Origin: Filobasidium wieringae | Lineage: Eukaryota > Basidiomycota > Tremellomycetes > Filobasidiales > Filobasidiaceae | Assembly (NCBI GenBank): GCA_001600055.1 | Contig: BCIV01000002.1 | Span: 686,287 to 750,286 of the forward strand | Length of the DNA: 64,000 bases | Reading direction: 5' to 3' | Shown here: piece by piece, positions 1 to 11,081 of the stretch | How the letters are laid out: each line of letters opens with the position of its first letter | Numbering within the stretch: position 1 is the first letter of the stretch | The notes under the pieces: generated by a model | The model's database searches: none | What the model saw: the letters and a program-made list of their open reading frames with translations, nothing else | What the model was told of the DNA's origin: nothing | Program-made: the position numbers and the translations under genes

Positions 1-642
1 TGAGGCGTGGACGAAATCGATCTCCTCCTGTAGACCCGTCGGAAGGGTGGGGGAAAGGTGAAGGAGGAGGGTCAGGCGGTGGTGCCAAACCTGATACGAT
101 TTCAGGTTCTCTTCCGCAAACGAGTTCATCAATGCAAGTTCCGTATTGAGATCGGAGCGAAGATGGAGGAGAGTGTTGAATCGATATTGCCTGTGCTCAT
201 GAGGGGAAAACCCGATCAGATCGATATCCTGCAAGAGCGAACCGCATTGTCAGGACTCACCAGACGGTATAATGCGCAGGATTCTTTCGAATGATGTGTT
301 CAGTCAGATCTAGTACCCTCTCCGATTTCTCATCCGCTATCACGATCGCCCGGAAATAACCCATAGCTTCTGCATCTGTCGTATAGATCGCAACAGTTCC
401 GGCAACATATCGTTTCAGCCCGTCGATCAGCTAAGAGGATCGTATGTACCAGGATTGCGGAGAAGAAGACTGACATTCGTCCGAGTACATGATAGGGACC
501 AACCCGTCGGCTGGTTCTACCTGAGCAAGAGGTGTCACGTCGGACCATTGTGGTCGATCGGAATAGGGGGTATAGGCCTATATAGTGGTTGAGAATGAGA
601 AACGAGCCAGACAGCAATTAGGAGACGATCAGGACTTACCAT
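1..642 (-). CDS. RAM2: Protein farnesyltransferase/geranylgeranyltransferase I alpha subunit (partial, 3' end outside window)
   Basis: Shared alpha subunit of the two CaaX prenyltransferases, which attach farnesyl or geranylgeranyl groups to Ras/Rho-type proteins in the cytosol. Four exons fit: 642-640, 577-475, 375-261 and 190 to the window edge. The spliced product has the family order: an N-terminal block (RPQWSDVTPLAQ), the helical repeat DYFRA-like GYFRAIVIADEKSER, NPAHYTVW, then SYQVWHHR, matching the tetratricopeptide-like prenyltransferase alpha repeats. The first coding exon would contain only the ATG directly before a GTAAGT donor, which is the only start that keeps the conserved N-terminus. 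Divergent from BCD1. The C-terminal repeats lie beyond base 1. Family assignment is firm; the one-codon first exon is an inference. Confidence 0.85.
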
Positions 643-1043
643 AGTGCGATTTCTGAGCGGATTCAGGTCAAGTAAGTCAAGTAGATCAAGTATGAGGATC
701 GTATCAACCCAGTTGTTTTGTGAGGTCGAGGTTTCTGTGAGTCTTTAGACATATCGAGGATCTTATTGTCCATCCAGTTGCCAGTTGTTCATTGTTCAAT
801 CAAAGTGGTATTTACTCAGGTGGAAATATCAGATTAATCATTGTATCTTTACGCGGATTCGCGATTTCCTGTGCCAAAATTTCGCGATTTTGCATAAAAT
901 GGTGATCACCGGTGACCGAGATCGACCGTCACGTGACGATCAGAAGTCGAGATTATCGTCATATTGTTCTTGTCAATTCCAGCTATTCTGTGCTCATCAC
1001 ACTTGATCGATGCGACTGGTAGCAGCACTTTTCCCGTTACAGC
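643..1043. promoter_or_regulatory. Divergent intergenic region RAM2/BCD1 with palindromic E-box
   Basis: No convincing gene. The region separates two divergently transcribed genes and carries a perfect palindrome TCACGTGA at 929-936, whose core is the CACGTG E-box bound in fungi by Cbf1/bHLH-type factors. Whether it is used is unknown. Confidence 0.35.
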
Positions 1044-1973
1044 ATGGATCCACCTGTAGCAAGCACATCATCCACCCCGTTCTGTGCGCAATGCCAAGCC
1101 CAGCCCTCGAAATACAAATGTCCTCGATGCGCTTTACCCACCTGTTCCCTCCCCTGTTCGCAATCTCATAAACAAGTTTCAGGATGTTCCGGATTACGAG
1201 ATAAGGCAAAGAAGATCGAACTGAAGGACTACGGCTATGGGGCTATGATGGATGATTACACTTGGCTTGAAGAGGGCAGGAGAAAGGTCGAGGCTTGGGG
1301 AAAGGAGATTGGCGAGAAGGGGTTAGATAAGGAAAATATAACCGGAGCTGCTGGTGGGGATAGCGGAAGGGGAAGAGGACGCGGGAGAGGAAGAGGTCAA
1401 GATCGGGGAAGAGGAAGTGGAAGAGAGAACGTCAGGAGCACGCCTTACGATCCTGAGCAACGGCAAGAGTCACGACAATCGAGAGGAAGAGGAAGGGAAC
1501 GAGGAAGAGGACGTGGAAGAGGAGGCAGAGTGGAACAAGATAACGGATATCGAGATCGAGGAGAGATCGAAAGGAAGGATGAGACTGATCATGGTGCTAA
1601 GTTGGAAGCACATCAGGATTCACCGATGGACGGTATAACCAATATATCAGAAGCAGGACCGCCTCTCCCTCCTTCTTCAACGCAACCTACTTTGCCTCTC
1701 ATCCCTGCGACCAATACGACTGCAAATGCATCTATACCTATATCTTCAGCTTCACATACCGGTATCCCATCTTCGTCGACCAGCAACCCTATACCCGAAT
1801 TCACGACTCGTCCTCTCATACCACGCATAAAGAAAGCGCCGACCGATACCAGTGCCACTTCGACCACCAATTCGATCACGCAAACGTCTGCGAATACGAA
1901 CCACGCTCCTTCAGCTCCTCAAGCTATCAAAGGGTTGGATTTGGGGTACGGATCGGAGTCGGATGTGAACTGA
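1044..1973 (+). CDS. BCD1: HIT-type zinc finger protein, box C/D snoRNA accumulation factor BCD1
   Basis: Single exon, 309 residues. Residues ~13-48 form a HIT-type zinc finger (CAQCQAQPSKYKCPRC, then CSLPCSQSHK and a final C), the hallmark of Bcd1/ZNHIT6, followed by a short DYGYGAMMDDYTWLEE segment like that after the finger in yeast Bcd1. Bcd1 is an assembly factor for box C/D snoRNPs in the nucleus. Residues ~110-170 are an Arg-Gly rich tract (repeats of RGRG) and the rest is low-complexity Ser/Thr/Pro. The RG tract is longer than in the yeast protein and may bind RNA; this is inference. The start is the first Met before the finger, with no intron needed. Other HIT-finger proteins (Hit1, Vps71) are the main alternative. 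Confidence 0.8.
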   Translation: MDPPVASTSSTPFCAQCQAQPSKYKCPRCALPTCSLPCSQSHKQVSGCSGLRDKAKKIELKDYGYGAMMDDYTWLEEGRRKVEAWGKEIGEKGLDKENITGAAGGDSGRGRGRGRGRGQDRGRGSGRENVRSTPYDPEQRQESRQSRGRGRERGRGRGRGGRVEQDNGYRDRGEIERKDETDHGAKLEAHQDSPMDGITNISEAGPPLPPSSTQPTLPLIPATNTTANASIPISSASHTGIPSSSTSNPIPEFTTRPLIPRIKKAPTDTSATSTTNSITQTSANTNHAPSAPQAIKGLDLGYGSESDVN

Positions 1974-2055
1974 GATAGCTCAGTCGTCAACATGGAACAA
2001 ATTTATAATATCGGCAACATTGCCATCGTGCTGCTTCAACCACTCATACAAGTTT
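1974..2055. other. Short spacer after BCD1
   Basis: 3' flank of BCD1. No recognisable element. Confidence 0.3.
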
Positions 2056-2910
2056 TCAACTGAAAATACAATCAGGGACCGAGAAATTAGGCACGAACCG
2101 GTACAATGTCAGATGAGTTTGCGGACTGTCAACAGGTTGGAATGATCGATGAGCTAGCGTACCTGCTAGCGTACCCTCCTCGCTTCCACTATCCTCCTGG
2201 TTCCCGCACCTATTCCTATTGTAAGCGGTGTCGTTCACCGCCTCGTCATCGTTCACTGCCTTATGATCGTCCGCCGTTGCCGCCTTGTAATCGTCTACCG
2301 TCTCATAGACAAAGCCAGGAAGCTCTGGATTATATTCCTCGATGATCATGACCACATCAGGTGCGAGGTTTTTGAACCAATACACCGGGTCGTTCTTGTA
2401 TGCCTTCTCCGCCAAGGCAAGAGCACGATCCCAATCCCGCTGTTCAATGCGCCTTTTTGAAGATGAACGTTTGGATTGTGTAGCTTGGCTAACTCCAGCA
2501 TCGTTCCGTGCTTCTAGGCGGTGTTGATGAGATTATACTGGTCGCAATTCATCTTTGCCTACGTTATTTAAATATGCGGTACATCAGCTATGTCGAAATC
2601 GCAGACTCCCTTCAATTATACCTTGTCCCTCTCCCCTAGGACCAATGCCCTCAACTCGGCAGATGGAACGATGACCGCCTGGCGCGCCACTCTCTTCAGT
2701 AGTTTGGTCTTGTTGGTCTTGTTGGACCTGATTTCGGTGATGACAAACGACTCGGCCTTGTCCCCGGACCTTCGGGTTCGGTGCCTCAGGAACGACAATC
2801 GATGTCCTCAAAGCGAGGAAACTCTGGTATACATGCCTTGGGAGCGACGATCATCTCCATTTCGACGTCCTCGGAAGTCGGAGTAGCAGCTACCTCATAC
2901 TTCGACCTTG
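2056..2910 (-). pseudogene. Decayed copy of the gene family present at 56.8-58.8 kb
   Basis: On the minus strand a block at about 2730-2616 encodes NKTNKTKLLKRVARQAVI followed by VPSAELRALVLGERDK. This is clearly related to NKSNKTKLPKMAMRQAVV plus VPSAELRGSVLGEKDK at 58,140-58,239. Both are followed at the same codon by a GTAT intron start and then by AKMN-DQY (2555-2535 here). In this copy the aligned Trp codon of the other copy (58,351-58,353) is TAG at 2516-2514, and the frame shifts after the QKGA motif. The reading then continues as IEQRDWDRALALAEKAYK (about 2450-2400) and stays open to a stop at 2056. The upstream part is not recognisable beyond about 2910. Function of the intact family is unknown. 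Could still be expressed as a shorter protein, but no valid start was found. Confidence 0.65.
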
Positions 2911-5124
2911 AAAGAAAGGGGAGTTCAACCTCACAGAAGCAGCCTCGTACATCGACCTCGCAGGGGGGCCGCAGCTGGTGCTATGGCTTGACTTCCATAG
3001 CGATCGAGGTGTAGCGCTGATCTACTAGCCCAATCCCCAGGCTCGTGAGATGATTGATGAATTTGTGCTTGGTCAAGTCTGTGTTGCATGCATGTACATG
3101 TCATGAACTCCCTACCTGGAACTCAAGCACAGCCAGCTAGACCCACGTCCCATTTTCGATCTCTTGCTCCGAGAAGGACATGTGATACTCGCCTTCGATT
3201 CCTGCTCATATGAAACACGGGTGTAACCCTGCGATCCTTCACTCGCCCTCTGTTTCTGTTCAGGATCTTATGCATACTTTGGCCTTGAGTTCCACGGGCG
3301 AGGTTCGGAAGGGCCGGGAGCTGGGAGGTTAAAAGGCATTCGACTTGACCTTTCGTACTGTATGGTCCCGTTACGCTATATCACAAAGTCCCTATGGCCC
3401 TTCCACTTGGCGGTCGTCCAGACTTAAGACGAGTAAAATAGCAAATGTCGTAAATCATACAAATACAATGGTTCTTCAACCTTTCCAGATTTAGTAGATA
3501 CCGTTCCGAGAGCTTCCTGTCGATTCGGTCTTCACTGTAAATTCTCGCTTGGGCACCAGATCTTTGCTATGACGGTGAAAACAGGCGTCAATGGTTTATG
3601 CATGAAATCACGATATTCAGTCTCCACTTACATAGTAGTTCCTTTTCTCAAGACGGTCCATCTGCAAATCGGTTTTTGAGTTTAACTGCTTGAACACGCA
3701 GGGCGAAGGAATGGTAGCTGACCTTATTACACCTGGATCGTTTTTCAAAGATTCGTTCAGGGTCGCAAGGACGGGTGGAGACGTATCGAACATCATGGTG
3801 AAGTGGCTAAAGAAGGGAAGAATTCAATCAGCTTCGTTTCAGTATATCCTGCCTCTGATCCAACTGGAGACACCGGGATTCTTCCAGGTAGTCGATCCGG
3901 ACTGCTACATCTGTTATAATTCGATTCAAACATAGAATGTGTACTTACTCTCCCTCAGTGTAATACTGCTGATGTCTCCTCATTCTCGTCGGTAACGTCC
4001 TCGATCCCAAATTCCTGATATCCCTGACGACACCCCCGGTACGCATCACTCGAGATGCCAGGTTGGTGATTAATTGATGCAGCTCCCTCTGTTTGTTGTA
4101 TGCCCATCAATGTGAGGAGAATGACAATTACGGAATCGGGAAGAAAGGTCCATGAATAATATTAGTTGCTTCGGTCATTCGAGATGAGACTTGTTCGAGC
4201 GTACGTTTGGTGCTGGCGTGTGAGCCGCAATGCATACTAGTTCGTAAAGAGGCATCTTGATGTGAGTCGCACGACAGATAAGTAATAAGTAAGGCTATGG
4301 CTATGAAGATCGTCGTAGCATTTCAAGTACGACCTTGATGATGAGACTGGATCTAACTCTCTTGCATGCTGAATTGATCACGTGACCAATTTTGGACTTG
4401 TGTTTTTCGACTTTGTGTTCAAGCAGTACGAAGTGAGAAGCTTGAGAAGTATGTCGTACGAAGTGTTACAAAACGGCAGGAATGTAAGGACACAGCCAAC
4501 ACTGCCGAGGACGAGCACAATATGGGCAGGATAGTTGGTGTAACAAATACATGCATTTATGATAAATGTTCTGCTACAACGATACTCCTGAAACGACCAA
4601 TCTTTCAAAAAATGCTACCTGAACAAGAGAGCGGAACAGGTCAGCTTTCCGTTCGGTGAAAGTTGAGCAGCAATCCCAGAATAAGGAGGGGTGTAAGAAA
4701 GAGCCGAATCAGAATAGTCGTTGAAAGCAGCGAGCGATGCGCCGACTCTGTTCAACCTTGCGGAAAAGCAGAGCCGTTTTATCACGCAAAGCCCCTGTGA
4801 TAAGAGGTACCAGATAAGGGAGAAATACTCCACGCGTCATGTAAGGCTTGGAAGGTTGTGGGAGAGAGGGACAAGGGAAAGGGATGTTTACTCACATTTG
4901 ACTGTCGGTCTTGATGGAAAGTTCAAATAATGGGTGTTGAGAGCCAGAAGAACGACCAAGGTCGCACTTTATATGCAGCGGAAACTCGAGGATGAGATGC
5001 TATCAGTAAATGTGTTTTTCGGCCGAGGATGATGTGTATATCTGCAGCAATTGTTGACGTTTGGACCGGGATCGCCATATTATCTCAGAGCGCATGTCGA
5101 TTCCCAAAACCCCAAATTCTCATC
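2911..5124. other. Gene-poor region between the pseudogene and NADH kinase
   Basis: About 2.2 kb with only short open frames on both strands and none with recognisable motifs or clear exon chaining. It may hold more decayed sequence of the neighbouring pseudogene or an unrecognised non-coding transcript. Nothing can be supported. Confidence 0.4.
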
Positions 5125-6648
5125 ATGTTAAAATTGAATGCAACATACACAAACACTGCTATGAGATCTTGTACAGGAGTCGTTGGCCTGCTCAGAAACA
5201 GAAACGCCTCGACTGCAACTGTTCGGCGATATTCCGACCTGAGTCGATCGTTACGAACAAACCCAGATGCTTCAGTAGGGTCACAACGGATCAAGAATGT
5301 GCTAATTGTGAAGAAACCTGATGATGAGCATACAACGGTGTCTGCTCAGTCAATGATACGGTAGGTGCAGTCATACACGTTCCTCTGAATCGTAGATACT
5401 CACGTAGAGCGGAACATCGGCGATTTTCACCTAGCTTAGCTATATTCAATCGATACATCCCGAAACAAACGTTCTGATCGAACCTATAGCTGCTCCTGAA
5501 CTCTCGACGGGCACTAATAAAGTCGAGGTCAAAGATCATAGCAGAATATCGATCTGGAACCAGCCGAAGGATGATACTCGCTCCAGTCAACATGAAATTG
5601 ACTTGATCATAACGCTAGGAGGAGACGGTACTATGCTTCATGTATCGAGTCTGTACGACCGACCCGGAATCGTTCCCCCGGTTCTTAGTTTCTCTATGGG
5701 TAGTTTGGGATTCTTGACGCCTTTCAGTAAGTATCACGAGCAATACAGCCGTGACTGTAGCTGATGATTACATGCCCCTAGATATCGAATCATCGGAAGA
5801 AACCATCGGAAGCGTCTTTGATGGCAATTACCGTATCATGGATCGGATGAGGCTGGCTTGCGAGGTATTTGCAGAAGATGGTCAATCAGTCCAGCGCTGT
5901 CCAAATAAGGGTGAGCGTTGGTTCCCTCTGCGATACAGTGTCACTTCTGATAATCCAGGTTCGAGACAGGTTGGCAGGTCATGAACGAGGTCGCAATACA
6001 CAGAGGTCGATATCCTCACTTGAGCGTGGTAGATGCTTACGTCAACAACCAGCACTTGACAGAAGCGGTAGTGAGTTTGGTCCTTCAGGTTTACACAATG
6101 GCTACCGTAGAGTTGACCGTGTAATGAACTCAGGCCGACGGCTTGATCCTCGCTACACCCACGGGCTCAACAGCCTATTCCCTTTCATCCGGAGGACCTA
6201 TAGCTCATCCGGGATTGGAAGCTTTCCTACTTACCCCTATCTCGCCACGAAGTTTGAGTTTCCGTACGCTGTTGTTACCGAGCGAAGCCGAAGTCATGAT
6301 GAAGGTCAGTCCATGCGACTGCGTCGGCTGATCGTCATGTCATATTAACACCTTTCGGTTGTTCAGATCTCATCAAAATCGCGAGCTCCGTCCGAGATGT
6401 CCATGGATGGGCGAGAGGTTTGTAACCTGAATCCGGGCGAGTATATCGTGGTCAAACGTTCGCAATACCCAATACCATGTGTGACTCGACGAGACGGTGG
6501 AGACGACTGGGTGGCTGACATCAAGTGAGCTCATGAGACGGCTCGGCAAGTGCTTGTATCGATCTGACCAATGTTTGATAGCTCGTTACTGCAGTTCAAC
6601 GTCGGTTTCAAGAATAGCTCGTTGTTGCGTAGACATACGCCTACATAG
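5125..6648 (+). CDS. POS5: Mitochondrial-type NAD(H) kinase
   Basis: Phosphorylates NADH/NAD to NADPH/NADP. Seven exons: 5125-5360, 5440-5726, 5782-5910, 5970-6070, 6134-6304, 6367-6524, 6582-6648 (382 residues). Diagnostic motifs after splicing: ITLGGDGTML (GGDG nucleotide/ATP motif), SMGSLGFLTPF, SVFDGNYRIMDRMRL, WQVMNEVAIHRG, DGLILATPTGSTAYSLSSGG (catalytic and substrate-binding core) and a Ser/Arg-rich tail. The first ~45 residues are Arg/Ser/Thr rich with few acids (RNRNASTATVRR), like a mitochondrial presequence, which favours POS5 over the cytosolic UTR1 type. An upstream in-frame ATG at 5029 is possible but would place a hydrophobic stretch before the presequence. Family assignment is firm; the mitochondrial location is inferred. 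Confidence 0.88.
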
Positions 6649-6787
6649 AAATCTAGACATGTATGGTATACCGAATCCCCAATCTAAGTACAGTAACACT
6701 CTCAATCCCATTTCCGATTCGTGAAAGGGTTCGTGAACAAATAGGTCGTCAAAGCTCGTCTGTCGTGTCTTTTCCTCAATCCGAAAA

Positions 6788-8481
6788 TCACTGCGTCCCA
6801 TCGTCCTCGGTCAATTCGTCAATCCTTCCTTGAATCAATCGTAAAGTCGTCTCCAGGCCTTTCAATACGCTTTCATCCCGTCCTTCTCCTTGGACCAATC
6901 GGGTGTGGGCGAAATCGATCAAGCGGAAGACGAAAGGTCTCGCTCTCGAGTCTTCATCATCATCGTCCTCTTCATCGTCGTCATCATCGTGATCGTCATT
7001 AAGCTTGTGATTGGGTTCATGAGTTTCGTAAGCGTTGATCCGTCCATCCGTCTCGTCCGAGCCGACAGCCCGCCTCTTTTTCCTAGGAGGGGGACTCGGG
7101 GTCCTATCCAACAATCCAAACCCGCTGGACCCGTCCTTCCTCTCCGCCCCAAACCCTCCGATCATCCCTCCAAAGAATCCTCGTCCGCTTTCCCTACCTC
7201 CTGATGGAGGTACAAACTCCATCCCCTCTTCATCAGAATCATCATCATCCCCCATCTGGAGGGTGGTCAAGTCGTCCAATCCGTCCCCCCTCGTTCCACC
7301 CTCTTGATCGACGACGTTCCACGCCCGTTCTAAGCTGGATGGATCCCCTTCGTAGACGATGAGGAGGGAAGCGCCGACGAACCTGATCTCCAGGAACCGC
7401 ATTAGGGTTTCAAATTCGGTGATCCCGGCATGAAGGGAACGAAGGATCCGGATTAACGACCGTTTGTACTTTTGGACGACCTCGGGCGTGAGCTCCTGTC
7501 CAGCCGGAACAGCAGCAGGAGGTACAATTTCCTCGACCTTTTTCTCGCCTTCTTTCTGCTCCTCTTCCGATGGAACAGGCAGCTCCTCGATTTCGCCAGG
7601 GATTCCAAAGAACCTCTTGAACCCTTCAGGCAGAGTCTCCACCTTCAAGGCATAACCGTAAGATTTAGGCGTACTGATCATCTTTCCTTTCGTTGCGTCC
7701 CAGTTCTAAAGTCGTTTGGCAGCATCATAAGGATTCATTCACGCACGAGCGAAATAGTGGTGGGAAACGATGCTCACCTGAAACCCCGTCATACGAATCC
7801 CGGTATCGAAACTAGTACCCCTCTTTGCAGCCTTTTCCATCTTCAGCCTCTTTTCTTCCGTAGCATCCCGGTCGTACAGGATAGAACCTAGCTTGAGATC
7901 GAGGATACAGGGGCTGGTGAATGAGTTGCTGAGGTTCTGTAACACGACTGACTGTTCGATAAATACGAAGACAGTGAGAAGATGAAAGGAGGGTGCATGT
8001 TCAGCTTGTGATCGCAAGTCGTGGAACAAGAGCAAGGATAAGAGCGTACCTCAGGGGTCTCTGTGGATTCGAGAAAAGGAGATTGTCTCCCTTTCGTCTG
8101 ATCGATCTGTCCCTCTAATTTCAAAGTCCCATAGAATCTAGGTAGAAACCTTTTTAGTTGACTGAGAAGCTGTGTTTGAGTCATTCTCGAGTATTTGGCC
8201 ATGAGTTGTTCTGCCGTGAGCGAGATGTTGGGTGATACGGGAGACGATGGGGCAGAAGTGGAGGATAAGAGCTGGTAGAAAGCGATCTCTCTTGGTAGAG
8301 CCGGCTATTGAGAATGGAAATGCATTAGAAAGGTGGTTGATAGCAAGATGTATACCGACCCACTCACCTTCATGATGAGACCGCCTGTAGAGTCGCTCAT
8401 TACACCTCCATGACCTCCTACCTGAGCTGCAAGTGACATCCCAGTCATGTTCGTATTTGTCATGTTGAATAGAGCCTCCAT
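6788..8481 (-). CDS. ARG82: Inositol polyphosphate multikinase (Arg82/Ipk2 family)
   Basis: Four exons: 8481-8368, 8304-8050, 7951-7778, 7705-6788 (486 residues). Inositol polyphosphate multikinases phosphorylate IP3/IP4 in the nucleus and feed IP6 and pyrophosphate synthesis. Evidence: PREIAFYQ near residue 40, FLPRFYGTL, the family signature PCILDLKLGS (PxxxDxKxG, the inositol-binding and catalytic lysine), a SYGY segment, RFVGASLLIVYEGD and the C-terminal RLIDFAHTRLVQGEG with the conserved D-F metal-binding motif. Between the last two motifs is an insertion of about 120 residues, Gly-rich then strongly acidic (runs of Asp/Glu around 6940-7010). Kcs1-type IP6 kinases share the fold but are much larger. 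Divergent from ERG25. Confidence 0.87.
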
Positions 8482-8894
8482 TGTGAGTGTTGGTTTGTGA
8501 TTGTGAGTGATGGGTGTAACTAGATAACTAGGTACTTTGAGTGGAATGTCTAGACGAGCTGTTGATGCCATGACGACTGATAGCAGCTTGGTGTGTCTTG
8601 ATAATAAATATGCATTATCGTTTCTGCCGTAAGCTACGTACGCCATGCCGGTGACTGATGGGCGCGTGGGGGAAATCAGGCAAAAGACATCGTACCATGG
8701 ACTTTTCGCCCTAAATCGGTTTGAATCGGAATCAACAATTGAGCCGCGGAGAGTAAATCACTCCTCGCTCAAACGAGTTCTCTTGCCACAGATCGTTCCA
8801 CTGGTCACATCCGCTCATACCCCGATATCGCCCTTCCCTTGCTCTCGGTCACACTCTCCTCTCCCTCTTACTTCTTATAGACACAGGCCACACC

Positions 8895-8903
8895 TCACGC
8901 CAC
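8895..8903 (+). promoter_or_regulatory. SREBP-type element TCACGCCAC upstream of ERG25
   Basis: TCACGCCAC fits the sterol regulatory element core TCACNCCAC bound by fungal Sre1/SREBP, about 120 bp upstream of the ERG25 start. ERG25 is a known SREBP target in fungi. The match is short, so the site is an inference. Confidence 0.4.
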
Positions 8904-9025
8904 ACAGGTCTCTTCCCATATCACAAGAGCATACGTCGATCACTTGAACTACACATAACAAAAACACGCAAAATCAATCAAACACACTCACTTGAATTTC
9001 CTTGACCCAACTTCAACTCCCCACG

Positions 9026-10321
9026 ATGGACTTTATCACAACACACGCTCCTCTTCTGACGGATCACTTTGGTTCGAGGAACGCTACTGCCGTCGCCCAG
9101 GAATTATACGGAGGAGTCGATTTCAAGAACTTGAACTGGGCCGAGCAACAATGGGGTGAGTGGTCGATCGGAGGATTCGCGCACTCGGGAATAGGTCACT
9201 CATGGTTTTGTCTCGATGTTCAGCCAACTGGTACATCTATATCGGTAACCCTGTCATTGCGACCGGTCTCATGTCTTTCTTGCTGCACGAGGTATGTCGT
9301 ATCTGCGCTGCGCTTTTCCAGAGAGTCTGATCACTTACCCATCACCTGCCTCATCGTAATAGATCGTCTACTTCGGTCGATGTATTCCTTGGATGATTAT
9401 CGACAAGATCCCATACTTCCGTAAATGGAAGCTCCAGCCCACGAAGGTACCTACCAACGAGCAGATGTGGAAGTGTACCAAGGCCGTCTTGCTTTCCCAC
9501 TTTACCATCGAGTTGCCTCAGGTGAGCGAGACCTCTTCACGTCGAGCCTCGGCCATCCGAAAACTGATCATATGGTGGCGCTTTATAGATCTGGGGTTTC
9601 CATCCATTGGCAGAATACTTTGGTCTCGCAACTCACTCCGTCCCCTTCCCCGCATTGACTACCATGTTGCCTCAAATCGCCCTCTTCTTCGTCTTTGAGG
9701 ACATGTTCCACTACTTTGCTCACCGAGCTCTCCACTACGGTCCTCTCTACAAGCACATCCACAAGATGCACCACGAGTTTTCCGCTCCCTTTGGTTTGGC
9801 CGCCGAGTACGCTCACCCCCTCGAGGTCTTGATTTTGGGAACCGGTACCATTGGTGGACCCCTTCTCTACTGCCTCATCCGACCAGACTTGCACATCATC
9901 ACCGTATACCTCTGGATCGTCTTGAGGTTGTTCCAAGCTGTAGACGCGCATTCGGGGTACGATTTCCCTTGGTCCATGCAGAGGTGGATTCCTTTCTGGA
10001 GCGGAGCCGATCACCACGATTTCCACCACATGGCCTTCACCAACTGTTACTCCACCTCTTTCCGATACTTGGACAAGTTTTTGGGAACTGATAAGAAGGT
10101 GAGTCGAGCTTCGAGGCGCGATGAGATTGACACGAGCAGCAGACTGATCCCGTTCGTTGTCATTCCAGTACCGAGCACACAGAGCCAAGGTCGCCGCTGC
10201 CTCTGCAAAGGACAGGGAAGCCGTCGAGAAAAAGTCACTCGAGCAGGTGGAGAAGGACGGTCTCAAGGCCGAACGGATCGCCGCTCTGGGAAGGACCGTA
10301 GGGGAGACCAAGTTGGATTGA
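9026..10321 (+). CDS. ERG25: C-4 methylsterol monooxygenase
   Basis: Five exons: 9026-9155, 9224-9291, 9363-9521, 9589-10098, 10169-10321 (339 residues). Erg25 is an ER membrane di-iron oxygenase that oxidises the C-4 methyl groups of 4,4-dimethylzymosterol. The three histidine boxes of the fatty acid hydroxylase superfamily are present: [16 protein letters not shown] and HHDFHH. Before them are hydrophobic segments ([19 protein letters not shown]) and the family pattern [18 protein letters not shown]. The C-terminal tail is Lys/Arg/Glu rich, as expected for cytosolic exposure. ERG26, the next enzyme, is also in this window at 61-62 kb. An SRE-like site lies upstream. Confidence 0.95.
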
Positions 10322-11081
10322 GCCCACGGCGAGACGAGAATAAAGTAGATACAGATACGGAGGAGGTTCTCAGGTGACTAGATGGAAGTGTATGGTAGCA
10401 TGAACGATGAACGTATAGACATTTTGAAACGTCCAGACCGGATGACTCGCATGATTCGAGACCTTACGAGCCGACACCACGAACCGGATCAACCCATCGC
10501 TCAATTGCTTGTCGACCCATTTGTGTTTGTCGTGATGTCACCCGGAGACTCTCACAGCTATGAGGGCATCTCTGCCGGAACCGGATGCTTGGCTAGCGCT
10601 GTGTGACTATCCCTTTGCGGTGCGGTGCGGTGCGTCTGTTTGTTGTTGCCCTCTGTTGTGTTTTGTTGTTGTTGTATCCTTTTCTGAATCGAGATTCGCG
10701 CTAAGATGACGATTACGATGGAGGATCGCGATCGGGAATCGTCATCTAGCGCGACCGTAATGACGTTTCATCGCGCGTTCACGCGTTCGGGTTCCCACAC
10801 ACGCACTCGCACACTCGCCCAAACGCTGGGCGTCTGGCTTTGGCTCGTGAGGTCACCGGACCGGGATCGAGGGGATCGAGGTGATGTCATTGACATGTTC
10901 GCATTGGATGGGTCTGCTCACTGTTCACTGCTCACTGGCCTCACACCGGGCACCCGTCACTATATAAGACACGACAGCAGTCAACAAACGATACCATTCC
11001 CCGCTGGCTTCTCTTGCTCACAACAAACCACTCACTTCCCACTTCAACCCCAAACCACCTTTCAACCTACTATCAATCAAC
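10322..11081. other. ERG25 3' flank and promoter of the small hydrophilic protein
   Basis: Contains a short GCGGT triplication near 10,619-10,632, an AGGGG stress-element-like pentamer near 10,871 and a TATA box at 10,961-10,968. Open frames here lack motifs and are not reported. Confidence 0.4.
10961..10968 (+). promoter_or_regulatory. TATA box for the downstream small hydrophilic protein gene
   Basis: A clean TATATAAG lies 114 bp upstream of the ATG at 11,082, followed by a CA-rich leader. Strong TATA boxes are typical of inducible, stress-responsive fungal genes, in agreement with the encoded protein. Confidence 0.55.

Noticed and set aside
5869..6348. Overlapping plus-strand frame of 159 codons
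   Set aside because: Runs across NADH kinase introns in a different frame; kinase motifs lie in the spliced frame.
9583..10311. 242-codon frame on the minus strand
   Set aside because: Shadow of the ERG25 coding exons.
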